Assembly: GCA_004293645.1 (NCBI GenBank)
Contig: REAB01000062.1
Coordinates: forward strand, 1-41,265
Reading direction: 5' to 3'
Source of the DNA: Cytophagia bacterium
GTDB lineage: Bacteria; Bacteroidota; Bacteroidia; Cytophagales; Spirosomataceae
Length of the DNA stretch: 41,265 nucleotides
Shown here: positions 24,757 through 31,875 of the stretch, one piece after another
How positions within the stretch are numbered: the stretch's first letter is position 1
How the letters are laid out: every line of letters starts with the position of its first letter
Translations under genes and position numbers: made by a program
The notes under the pieces: generated by a model
What the model saw: the letters and a program-made list of their open reading frames with translations, nothing else
Database searches by the model: none
What the model was told of the DNA's origin: nothing

Positions 24757-26388
24757 TCAATATTTTATCATCAATCCCACGCCAAAACCCATATCGCTAT
24801 CGTAATGTGTGGAAAACCCTAAGTTTTTACCCACAATATACTGAAATCCTGCCATGTATTCTTTATCAGTATTGACCATCCAACTCATTCTGAGTCGTTT
24901 AGAAAGGGGGATATCTTTGCGCTCTAATTGAAACCGCACGATACCATCGGTAAAGACTTCGGCTTGGGCAGTGATGAGCATTGGCAAAGTATAGTTTACG
25001 CCCAAGCTCAACACCGCTCGGTTGTCTTTGGTATTGCGCTGCCCAAAGATATTTTTTTCTTGCTCGTCAATTCCCAATTTTCGGTACCTCCAGTCAAAAC
25101 CAATAAATGGCATAAGCCACTGCATTTTGCCAATATACCGCCCAATATGCGTTTCAGTTTCGTAGCCATGGCGGTCGTGGTAGCCCAGCCGCCACTCGGT
25201 GCCAATACTCCAACGGGTATTAGATACCATCAGTTCACCGTCGTTGCCGTTGGTGGCAAAGTCATTTTCAGCCATTGTGTGAAACGCTCTATCGTCGGCA
25301 AAGAGTTTTCTTTGAGCCAATTTTGGGTTGGGTATTTCGGGGTTTGGTGGTGAGTTTTCGTAACTAAAAACTCGTCCCATACCTGCCATCATGTGGTAGA
25401 GTATATGGCAATGAAAAAACCAATCGCCGCTTTCGGTGGCTGCAAATTCGAGCGTATCGGTTTCCATGGGCATAATGTCAATTACGTTTTTGAGTGGCGA
25501 ATAATCTCCTTGTCCGTTCAGAACCCTAAAATCGTGGCCGTGTAGGTGCATAGGGTGGCGCATCATCGAACCATTGTGAATAGTAATACGGACGATTTCA
25601 TCCTTTTTTATCAGAATTTTATCCGTTTCAGATACCACTTTATTATCAATGCTCCACACGTAGCGATTCATATTGCCGCTCAATTCAAAAAAAAGCTCCT
25701 TAACCCTCAGAGAGGGAACCGTTGGTAGCGTAGTTTTTGTGGGAGATTTCAACATCGCATAATTTAGCGTAACAATGTCCTTAGCTCCAGAGGAGGCTTC
25801 AGGATACATCACCGTGTTCATATCCATTTGATTGAGGCTCATAGACATTCCCATATCATCTAAATTGCCGTTCATTTTCATCATGCCATTCATCATGTCG
25901 TCAATTCCTGTTCTAAACGTCGAATCAGTGCTACGTTTGTTCAAAATCATCGAACCATACATTCCGATTTGTTCTTGTAAACCTGTGTGGCTGTGGTACC
26001 AATGTGTGCCGTTTTGAATAATTGGGAAACGATACAAGTGCGTAGTGTGCGGCTTGATGGGCATTTGAGTCAAGTTTGGCACGCCGTCGTACTGGTTGGG
26101 TAAAAACAAGCCATGCCAGTGCAACGATGTTTCTTCGCTGAGTTCATTATGAACATAGATTTCTGCGGTGTCGCCCTCGGCAAAAGTAAGCGTAGGCATG
26201 GGTATTTGGCCATTTACGGCAATCGCTCGTCTGGGCTTTTTGCCAGGCGACGTTCCGCCAAAAGTGACAGTAGTGTCGCGTACATACAGGTCATACCGCA
26301 CTACTTTTGGCATAGTGTGATGCTTGAGTTGTGCAAAAACAGGTGTCAAAAAAACCAGAAAAATAAATATACTCGAGGCGTTCCACAT
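24757..26388 (-). CDS. multicopper oxidase (CopA-like) with CopB-like barrel tail, middle domain apparently lost
   Basis: This 543-aa periplasmic protein (signal MWNASSIFIFLVFLTPVFAQ) oxidises Cu(I) in its family. The first cupredoxin domain (about 35-150) holds HWHG (90-93) and HWYHSHTG (129-136). The last cupredoxin domain (about 240-345) holds HPMHLHGHD (278-286) and HCHILYHMM (326-334). Between them is only a short, Met-rich stretch (DDMMNGMMKMNGNLDD, 163-178), where CopA-type enzymes have a second cupredoxin domain of about 150 residues. The C-terminus (about 375-543) is beta-rich (WSIGTEWRLGYHDRHGYE, YTLPMLITAQAEVF) and resembles the CopB/PcoB outer-membrane barrel. The start at 26388 is preferred because a signal peptide follows directly; an in-frame ATG at 26418 overlaps the DUF2911 gene upstream. 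Confidence 0.88.
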   Translation of the reverse strand: MWNASSIFIFLVFLTPVFAQLKHHTMPKVVRYDLYVRDTTVTFGGTSPGKKPRRAIAVNGQIPMPTLTFAEGDTAEIYVHNELSEETSLHWHGLFLPNQYDGVPNLTQMPIKPHTTHLYRFPIIQNGTHWYHSHTGLQEQIGMYGSMILNKRSTDSTFRTGIDDMMNGMMKMNGNLDDMGMSMSLNQMDMNTVMYPEASSGAKDIVTLNYAMLKSPTKTTLPTVPSLRVKELFFELSGNMNRYVWSIDNKVVSETDKILIKKDEIVRITIHNGSMMRHPMHLHGHDFRVLNGQGDYSPLKNVIDIMPMETDTLEFAATESGDWFFHCHILYHMMAGMGRVFSYENSPPNPEIPNPKLAQRKLFADDRAFHTMAENDFATNGNDGELMVSNTRWSIGTEWRLGYHDRHGYETETHIGRYIGKMQWLMPFIGFDWRYRKLGIDEQEKNIFGQRNTKDNRAVLSLGVNYTLPMLITAQAEVFTDGIVRFQLERKDIPLSKRLRMSWMVNTDKEYMAGFQYIVGKNLGFSTHYDSDMGFGVGLMIKY

Positions 26389-26395
26389 GATGGAT

Positions 26396-26956
26396 TTATT
26401 GCTTATTCTCAAAGTCAAAGGCTACATTTACGTATTCCCAACTTAACTTAATTGTTCCTTTCTTTTCGTTTGTTGCAATCACTTCATACATGAGGGCTTC
26501 TACTAAGTCTTTGTTTTTCTTAGGTTTTACATTGATTCTAAGCACATCATTTTCGGGCTTGTAATCATCGGCCAGGTGCATATCCCAAGTTTTGCTAAGA
26601 ATCAAAACCCATTGTTTCTTGTTGGGAATAGTGAAAAATCCGTATTTCCCTTTCGGAATTTGCTTGCCTTCAATTGTTACATCTTCTCCAAACTCTATCC
26701 AGGTGGCATTGTGCGCACCCGATGACCACACTTGGTTATAGGCCACCAAACCGTTCCAAATAGAACGCCCTCGTACGCTTGGCGAACCGTAATCAATATG
26801 GACGTGATTATTGCCAACCATTGCCATTGCCGTCATTTTAGGACTTTTGGGTTTTGCTTCCGTTTTGGTTGTATCGGCTTTAGGTTGGTGGTTTTCGTGC
26901 TGGGCAAAAGCTCCTTTTGCGGTTGTCAAAAGACAGCATAGAATTATAATTTTCAT
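26396..26956 (-). CDS. secreted DUF2911 protein
   Basis: This 186-aa protein has a signal peptide (MKIIILCCLLTTAKGAFAQ) and one DUF2911 domain: VHIDYGSPSVRGRSIWNGLVAYNQVWSSGAHNATWIEFGEDVTIEGKQIPKGKYGFFTIPNKKQWVLILSK. DUF2911 is widespread in Bacteroidota and its function is unknown. It lies 3 nt after the short HMA chaperone and 7 nt before the multicopper oxidase on the same strand, so a periplasmic role in copper handling is suggested by context. The short N-terminal spacer has several His and Lys residues (HENHQPKADTTKTEAKPK) before the domain. Confidence 0.9.
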   Translation of the reverse strand: MKIIILCCLLTTAKGAFAQHENHQPKADTTKTEAKPKSPKMTAMAMVGNNHVHIDYGSPSVRGRSIWNGLVAYNQVWSSGAHNATWIEFGEDVTIEGKQIPKGKYGFFTIPNKKQWVLILSKTWDMHLADDYKPENDVLRINVKPKKNKDLVEALMYEVIATNEKKGTIKLSWEYVNVAFDFENKQ

Positions 26957-26959
26957 TTT

Positions 26960-27118
26960 TTAGGAAAATAAATTGTGTTTGACCATTGATATGGTGACCG
27001 TGTTGGAATCTTTCGATGCTTCTACTGCCGTTACGTTAGGTAGCATCAACAAACTGCTTTTTACTTTGGCTTCGCAGCCGCCACAGGTCATGCCTGTGAG
27101 TTCATAAGTATGTGTCAT
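26960..27118 (-). CDS. short HMA-domain metal chaperone, C-terminally truncated
   Basis: This gene of 52 codons is too short for most ORF cut-offs but clearly real. It starts MTHTYELTGMTCGGCEAKVKSS, with the CxxC metal site Cys12/Cys15, and continues LPNVTAVEASKDSNTVTISMVKHNLFS. CopZ/HMA chaperones usually have about 65-70 residues with a second helix and last strand after the TISMxKH segment; here a stop comes 4 codons after the KH. It has no signal peptide, so it would be cytoplasmic. It lies 16 nt after the beta-propeller gene and 3 nt before the DUF2911 gene, within the copper operon. Whether the truncated form folds is open. Confidence 0.8.
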   Translation of the reverse strand: MTHTYELTGMTCGGCEAKVKSSLLMLPNVTAVEASKDSNTVTISMVKHNLFS

Positions 27119-27134
27119 AGCAATTGGTGTTTAC

Positions 27135-28220
27135 TCAAAATTTCAAAACAATGCCGTTGGGCTTTTCGCCTACTTTGATATCCTTTATTTTTTCGTGTTT
27201 CAGCACGTCCACCACCGACACGTTGGCGGCTTCTTGGTTGGTAATGTAGGCCACCAAGCCCTTAAACGCAATGGCGTGCGTGCCTGCGGCGGTGGCAATG
27301 GTGCCGCCTTTTACAAATTTTTTGTTGGCATCTTGTTTCCACCAATGCACTTTTGCCGCCGTAGGGTCGGTTACCCAAAGCTCTTTTGTATCGCCGTTAA
27401 AAGCGGCGTAGCCTGGCATAAAACCCAAGTTTACGGTTTCGACGACTTTCAAGGTTTTTACATCAATGACCGACACCGTTTGGCCGTCTTCGTTGTCGGC
27501 ATACATTCGGTTGTCAGTGCCTGTCCAAGCTCCCACGGGGTTTTTGCCCACGGCAATGGTGGCTATTATGGTTTTGGTGGTGGGGTTAATGGCCGAAACC
27601 GTATTGTCGGCGCCGTTGGCCACAAAGGCCACCGACCCATCTGCTGAAAACGTTACTTCGGTGGGTTCTTTACCTACATTGATGGTATTTTTGAGGGCGT
27701 AAGTAGCGGCATCATACACCAATACCGTGCCTTTCAAGTCCATTTGCGAAGTCCAAATTTCTTTGCCGTCAGCGGTATAAACAGCATTATGGTTCATCAG
27801 CGGCACATCAATGAGCTTGATATTTTGGCCTTTTACGGCATCAAGAACCGCCACTTTTGCGCCGCCCGTGTGCGTACCTGTATGGGCTAGGCCGTGGCCT
27901 TCGCTCAAATCTACGCCAGGCACGGCCACCGCAATCTGGTTTTTGGCGGGATTCAAATAGACGTGGTGCGGATATTGCAAAAGAGAGATGTTAGAAGAAC
28001 CGTGGCCGTTGTGTCCTGCACTACTGGTATTATCGGTTAGTTGAATAACGTCTGCCACTTCGTTAGTGGTGAGATTAATAACCGAAAGTGTACCAGCCGC
28101 TCCATTAACTACGTAAGCCGATGGATAGTTGATGTTTAGCTCAGGCTGTGGGTCAGTTTTGCTGCAAGAAATTACCATCAAACCAAAGGCTGAGGCTAAA
28201 ATTGAGATTGTCTTTTTCAT
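27135..28220 (-). CDS. YVTN-type beta-propeller lipoprotein
   Basis: This 361-aa protein has a lipoprotein signal (MKKTISILASAFGLMVISCSK, lipobox Cys in VISC) and about seven beta-propeller repeats, for example AYVVNGAAGTLSVINLTTNEVADVIQLTDN, VAFVANGADNTVSAINPTTKTIIATIAVGKNP and VAYITNQEAANVSVVDVLKHEKIKDIKVGEKPNGI. The propeller is like those of nitrous-oxide-reductase-like and YncE proteins. A His-rich loop HNGHGSSNISLLQYPHHV may bind metal. The start at 28220 is preferred because of the signal peptide; the upstream in-frame ATG at 28277 would add 19 Lys/Asn-rich residues. It lies 26 nt after the DUF2911-DUF3347 gene. Its role in copper handling is inferred only from context. Confidence 0.85.
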   Translation of the reverse strand: MKKTISILASAFGLMVISCSKTDPQPELNINYPSAYVVNGAAGTLSVINLTTNEVADVIQLTDNTSSAGHNGHGSSNISLLQYPHHVYLNPAKNQIAVAVPGVDLSEGHGLAHTGTHTGGAKVAVLDAVKGQNIKLIDVPLMNHNAVYTADGKEIWTSQMDLKGTVLVYDAATYALKNTINVGKEPTEVTFSADGSVAFVANGADNTVSAINPTTKTIIATIAVGKNPVGAWTGTDNRMYADNEDGQTVSVIDVKTLKVVETVNLGFMPGYAAFNGDTKELWVTDPTAAKVHWWKQDANKKFVKGGTIATAAGTHAIAFKGLVAYITNQEAANVSVVDVLKHEKIKDIKVGEKPNGIVLKF

Positions 28221-28246
28221 TGTTTTGATTAGTTTCAAGTTTTTAA

Positions 28247-29605
28247 TTAGTTTAAAGTTTCGGTTACTTTGCCACAAGTGAGCATCATTTTTCCATAGTA
28301 TGGATTCTTAATATCGGCGTTTTCGCTCAACCAATAGGCTTTTTTCATGGGGCAATATTGTTGATAGACAGGGCTTTGTTTGATTTTCAAACCTTTGACC
28401 AATTCAAAAAGATTGTTCGACAAATCATTAAAATTCTCTCGCTGGTGTTTTATGTCTTTGGTTTCGCCAATGTGTTCGGCATCGGTCTTGATTTTGGCCG
28501 ACAAGCCCATAAAAAGTGTATATTGTTCGGTGGTCATTTTGGCCATTGGTACGGCAGCAAGGGCTTTCACTAATTCCGTTGCTTGGGCATTGGCCGTTTT
28601 TGAGTCGTCGGCAACGAGCGCATTTTTTACCGCATAATAACTCTTTAGCATTTTTGAGATACCCGTTTGGAGTTCGTTGTCGGCCTGTGGCTTGGCTACA
28701 GTTTCTGTTGTTGCAATAGCAGAGGCTGCTTGGGGCGTTGGTACAATTCCCAAATTCTTCTCCCACATTTCAATCTTCTTTTGCCAGTTGGCCGAGGTTG
28801 TTTTCATGCCTTTTTTAGTGCCAATTTCAACTGCACGTTTAGCCGACTCAATGGCAGCAGGATAATCTTGGAGTTTTTCTAAGATTTTGGTGGACTGATT
28901 GACATAGTAAAAATTCTCTTTGTCCATCGCTTCGGCTTTCTGCGACCACGTCAGGGCCTGCTTCAAATCTCTGTTGGTATTCATGTAATAAATCGAGGCG
29001 TTGTAAAACAGCTTGACGTCTTCGGTTTTCTTGACAAAAATCTTTTCTTGGATCTCGGCCATGATGCGTTCGTCGGCATAAGATTTGAGCGGAACTTTGA
29101 CCGTAGTTTTGTCCCATGTCAAGGCCAGGTTTCCTGAATAATCTTGCTTAATATCAGTGAGTTCGATAGTAAACGACTCTTGCGAATTGGGAATAGATTC
29201 GGGTTTTATTTTAATACGCAAAACATCTTTTTTTGCATCATAATTAAACGCGCCGTGTTGGGCTGTATCGGCATTCAGAATCACCGTCCATTCGGTTGGG
29301 GTAGGAATCGTAAAGAGGGCATAATTCCCTTTTTTGACTTTCTGGCCGCCAAACTCCATGTCTTCGCTAAATTTGATATTGGTACAGTCGCCCGCGCCTG
29401 TGCGCCATACTTCGCCCCAAGGCACGAGCTTGCCAAAAATCTCACGCCCACGCATGAGGGGGCGGTCATAGGCCACACTCACGTGCGTAAAGCCCAGTCG
29501 TTGTTTCCACTCGGCATCAGGACTTGGCGGAGGGGTGCTGAGTTGGGCTTGCGCCAAATGTAAAATGAATAATGAAAAGTGAATAATGAACAAGGTCTTT
29601 TTCAT
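28247..29605 (-). CDS. secreted DUF2911-TPR-DUF3347 fusion protein
   Basis: This 452-aa protein has a signal peptide (MKKTLFIIHFSLFILHLAQAQ), a DUF2911 domain at about 30-175 (VSVAYDRPLMRGREIFGKLVPWGEVWRTGAGDCTNIKF), two or three TPR-like helical repeats (about 190-280) and a C-terminal DUF3347 domain (about 315-452) ending in YCPMKKAYWLSENADIKNPYYGKMMLTCGKV. The DUF3347 domain is also found after CusB-type adaptors and with copper genes, and its Cys-Pro-Met and LTCG segments are possible Cu ligands. It is the first gene of the copper operon as seen here. The join of DUF2911 to DUF3347 in one chain links two proteins of unknown function. Confidence 0.85.
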   Translation of the reverse strand: MKKTLFIIHFSLFILHLAQAQLSTPPPSPDAEWKQRLGFTHVSVAYDRPLMRGREIFGKLVPWGEVWRTGAGDCTNIKFSEDMEFGGQKVKKGNYALFTIPTPTEWTVILNADTAQHGAFNYDAKKDVLRIKIKPESIPNSQESFTIELTDIKQDYSGNLALTWDKTTVKVPLKSYADERIMAEIQEKIFVKKTEDVKLFYNASIYYMNTNRDLKQALTWSQKAEAMDKENFYYVNQSTKILEKLQDYPAAIESAKRAVEIGTKKGMKTTSANWQKKIEMWEKNLGIVPTPQAASAIATTETVAKPQADNELQTGISKMLKSYYAVKNALVADDSKTANAQATELVKALAAVPMAKMTTEQYTLFMGLSAKIKTDAEHIGETKDIKHQRENFNDLSNNLFELVKGLKIKQSPVYQQYCPMKKAYWLSENADIKNPYYGKMMLTCGKVTETLN

Positions 29606-29619
29606 ATTTTAATTTTGTT

Positions 29620-29653
29620 TTTGGTAATTTATATTTAAAAAAATGTAATTTTG
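29620..29653 (+). promoter_or_regulatory. promoter of higBA
   Basis: TTTG (29620-29623) and TAATTTTG (29646-29653) are 22 nt apart; the higB ATG follows at 29673. It also lies upstream of the divergent copper operon, so regulation of the two units may interact. Confidence 0.5.
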
Positions 29654-29672
29654 TAACTCAAAAATTGTTTAA

Positions 29673-29966
29673 ATGGTAATCATAACGAAAACAGCAATCA
29701 CCTCTTTTGGTAGAGAACACGCAGAGGCAGCCGATGCGCTTAATAATTGGTACGAGATTGCACTCAAAGCCGACTGGCGTACATTTACTGACATTAAACA
29801 GACATTTAACTCGGTAGATTACGTTGGCAATGAACGATTTGTGTTCAATATCAAAGGCAACAAATACCGATTGATAGTGATGCTATTTTTTGATATTCGA
29901 ACCATTTTTATTCGTTTTATAGGCACTCATGCTGAATATGATAGAATTGATGCAACAACCATTTAG
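29673..29966 (+). CDS. higB: HigB-family mRNA interferase toxin
   Basis: This 97-aa RelE/HigB-type toxin would cleave mRNA at the ribosome. The sequence MVIITKTAITSFGREHAEAADALNNWYEIALKADWRTFTDIKQTFNSVDYVGNERFVFNIKGNKYRLIVMLFFDIRTIFIRFIGTHAEYDRID is a full HigB domain with the RFVFNIKGNKYRLI and FIRFIGTHAEYDRI core motifs. The stop is 4 nt before higA. The toxin-first order is typical for higBA, in contrast to relBE. It sits between the copper operon and the HMA-MauE gene. Confidence 0.92.
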   Translation: MVIITKTAITSFGREHAEAADALNNWYEIALKADWRTFTDIKQTFNSVDYVGNERFVFNIKGNKYRLIVMLFFDIRTIFIRFIGTHAEYDRIDATTI

Positions 29967-29970
29967 AATT

Positions 29971-30360
29971 ATGAAAATTACAACGGACGAACAATACAAA
30001 TCTGTGATGGCACAAATTGAAGTTTATCTCCAAAAAGCTACTCAGAACGGAGGATTTCAAAGTTTGACTCCAACAGAAGTCAGTGATTTGCAATCCATGT
30101 CTTTGTTAGCCGAAGACTACGAAGACAATGTACTCAAACTCATGCCGCTGACTCGTAAACCCGATAGCCTTGCCGATATGCTCAACTTCAAAATGTTTGA
30201 GCTAAAATACAAGCAGCGCGATTTGGCTTCTTTACTCGAAATTACGCCCACGCGCCTGTCAGAAATTATGAACGGCAAACGCAAAGTAAACATGGACTTG
30301 GCCAAACGTCTTTACAAAAAACTCAACATTGACCCCACGTTTATCTTAGAAAACGCTTAA
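29971..30360 (+). CDS. higA: HigA-family antitoxin (HTH)
   Basis: This 129-aa antitoxin has an N-terminal helical part (about 1-65) and a C-terminal XRE-type helix-turn-helix (about 75-125): LKYKQRDLASLLEITPTRLSEIMNGKRKVNMDLAKRLYKKLNIDPTFILENA. It would bind HigB and repress its own operon. ATG 29971 is chosen because it follows the toxin stop by 4 nt and gives the usual length; an in-frame start at 29929 would overlap higB. The stop codon overlaps that of the convergent HMA-MauE gene (30357-30360). Confidence 0.92.
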   Translation: MKITTDEQYKSVMAQIEVYLQKATQNGGFQSLTPTEVSDLQSMSLLAEDYEDNVLKLMPLTRKPDSLADMLNFKMFELKYKQRDLASLLEITPTRLSEIMNGKRKVNMDLAKRLYKKLNIDPTFILENA

Positions 30361-31148
30361 AGCATCAACAACGCAATACCTATCAAGACCATTACGGTAT
30401 TTTCGATAATGGTAACGGTACTCATGGGTAGATTGAACACCGAACCCAGGCAGGCGCATTGTATTTTGCGCTTGTCTAATACGCTCTGTATCACCCCCAT
30501 TGCTCCAAAACCCATGATGACGATATCGGCCATGTAAACGTATCGTGGTTGAAAATGCAGCAAACAGGCTACGCCCAGTGCCAACTCAATAAACGGATAG
30601 GCCAACGCATACGCCCGTGAGCGAGCTGCCAACAAATCGTACATCTGAAAACTATTGGCAAACGCCCTCACATCCAGTAACTTGAAGAAGCTAAATACCA
30701 GAAAAAAGCCCGTCATGAAGTTGTGTAGAGTTCCCCTACCCCAAGCGGCAGAATCTGAACTATATGCTGTAATGACTGACACCCCCGTGATAAAAGCGAC
30801 GATGAGAAGGAGCGGGTAATAGGCTCTGTACCAAGGCAGTAGCTGTTCTTGATTTGAACTGGGGCGACTTTCATTGCCAAACTTAGTAATATCCGCCTGA
30901 GCAGTATTTGCTGGCGTTGAAGCCTTGGGGACTTTGTACTTTGGGTACGGCTTCAACACCGCTTCCAGCTCTTCAAAACGCACTTCTCGCTCTGATTCGA
31001 CGGTTACTTCGCCTGTTTGGAGGTTGGTTTGTACGTTTTCAACGCCCGCTATTTGTCCAAAAACGTGCTTGATTTTATATTCGCACGCTTGGCAGGTCAT
31101 ACCTGTTACTATGAGCGATTGGGTGATTGGGGATTTAGTTGTTCCCAT
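30357..31148 (-). CDS. HMA-MauE/DoxX membrane protein
   Basis: This 263-aa protein has an N-terminal HMA domain (about 10-70) with the site MTCQACEYK (Cys19/Cys22), a short linker, then a membrane part of four segments (about 105-260) in the MauE/DoxX style: FFLVFSFFKLLDVRAFANSFQMYDLLAARSRAYALAYPFIELALG and CACLGSVFNLPMSTVTIIENTVMVLIG. The conserved ACLG and FNLPMSxVTIIEN motifs are typical of the Bacteroidota metal-linked MauE group. It probably moves or reduces metals or disulfides in the membrane. It is adjacent to, and converges with, higA, with stop codons overlapping by a few bases. Confidence 0.88.
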   Translation of the reverse strand: MGTTKSPITQSLIVTGMTCQACEYKIKHVFGQIAGVENVQTNLQTGEVTVESEREVRFEELEAVLKPYPKYKVPKASTPANTAQADITKFGNESRPSSNQEQLLPWYRAYYPLLLIVAFITGVSVITAYSSDSAAWGRGTLHNFMTGFFLVFSFFKLLDVRAFANSFQMYDLLAARSRAYALAYPFIELALGVACLLHFQPRYVYMADIVIMGFGAMGVIQSVLDKRKIQCACLGSVFNLPMSTVTIIENTVMVLIGIALLML

Positions 31149-31270
31149 TTTTGCTTGATTTTGATTGATGAATGGGCCGATTTGGCGCAGACATACGCTC
31201 CAACATCACACGGAGTAGCGCAAAATCATTTTGCCAAATAGTACAAAGCGTACCTTTCAAACAACAAAAA

Positions 31271-31702
31271 TCAAATCAAAAAACACTGGATTCGCGTTAG
31301 TATTTGGCGACCAGTGGCGGGCGGGGCAGGATTGTCGTAGTGCGCCCACAAACGCGGCGAACAAACGGCAAGGTGTGGAACAGGAGTAGAAAATGTTACC
31401 GAAAATAGGTCGGCAACGGGAGCTTGGAAATCAAACTGACTGGCTTTTCCAGTAGAAGCATTGGCGTTAAGTTTATGAAAAACTGTTTGGTCTTTGCAAC
31501 ACTTGGCGCGTTTTATGGTGGACTTCGAGGATTGCAAGCACTGTTTGTCCGAAACTTTGCAACAGGGTTTAGGTTTGGCAAACAAAAACGTTTTTTTGCC
31601 TTTTACCGCGCACCAATGCTCCGTAGTGGCAAAGCCTGTGCTGGAAATCAGCACCTGCAAAGCCATCAAAAGGCAGATTGAGCGGGTAAAAAATTGTTTC
31701 AT
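31271..31702 (-). CDS. HYC_CC_PP-family protein
   Basis: This 143-aa exported protein has a signal peptide (MKQFFTRSICLLMALQVLISSTGFA) and a Cys pattern of the HYC_CC_PP family: TEHWCAVKGKK (HWC instead of HYC), KPCCKVSDKQC, RAKCCKDQT, then a PAPPATGRQILTRIQCFLI end. The family lies next to copper genes in many Bacteroidota and is thought to bind metal in the periplasm; direct evidence is limited. It lies 122 nt upstream of the HMA-MauE gene on the same strand and probably forms a unit with it. Confidence 0.8.
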   Translation of the reverse strand: MKQFFTRSICLLMALQVLISSTGFATTEHWCAVKGKKTFLFAKPKPCCKVSDKQCLQSSKSTIKRAKCCKDQTVFHKLNANASTGKASQFDFQAPVADLFSVTFSTPVPHLAVCSPRLWAHYDNPAPPATGRQILTRIQCFLI

Positions 31703-31771
31703 TTGGTCTGTAAACGAATGGTTTGTGTGTTTTCGTTCCTTATTACCTCAATTTTTTGAGTCTTCATTCCT

Positions 31772-31779
31772 TATCTTTG
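31772..31779 (+). promoter_or_regulatory. candidate -7 box of valS
   Basis: TATCTTTG fits TAnnTTTG and is 96 nt upstream of ATG 31876. A clean -33 TTTG at the usual spacing is not seen. Confidence 0.4.
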
Positions 31780-31875
31780 CGGTTTGAAAATCTTGTTGAG
31801 TATCAGAAAATATTGGTTTCAACAGATTCACAAACGCAAATATCCAACGTCCCGTTTTTAATTCTCCCGAAAAAT

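Noticed and set aside
31723..31875. Upstream extension of valS to ATG 31723
   Set aside because: The added 51 residues have no ValS homology, and a promoter-like box (31772) lies inside them.
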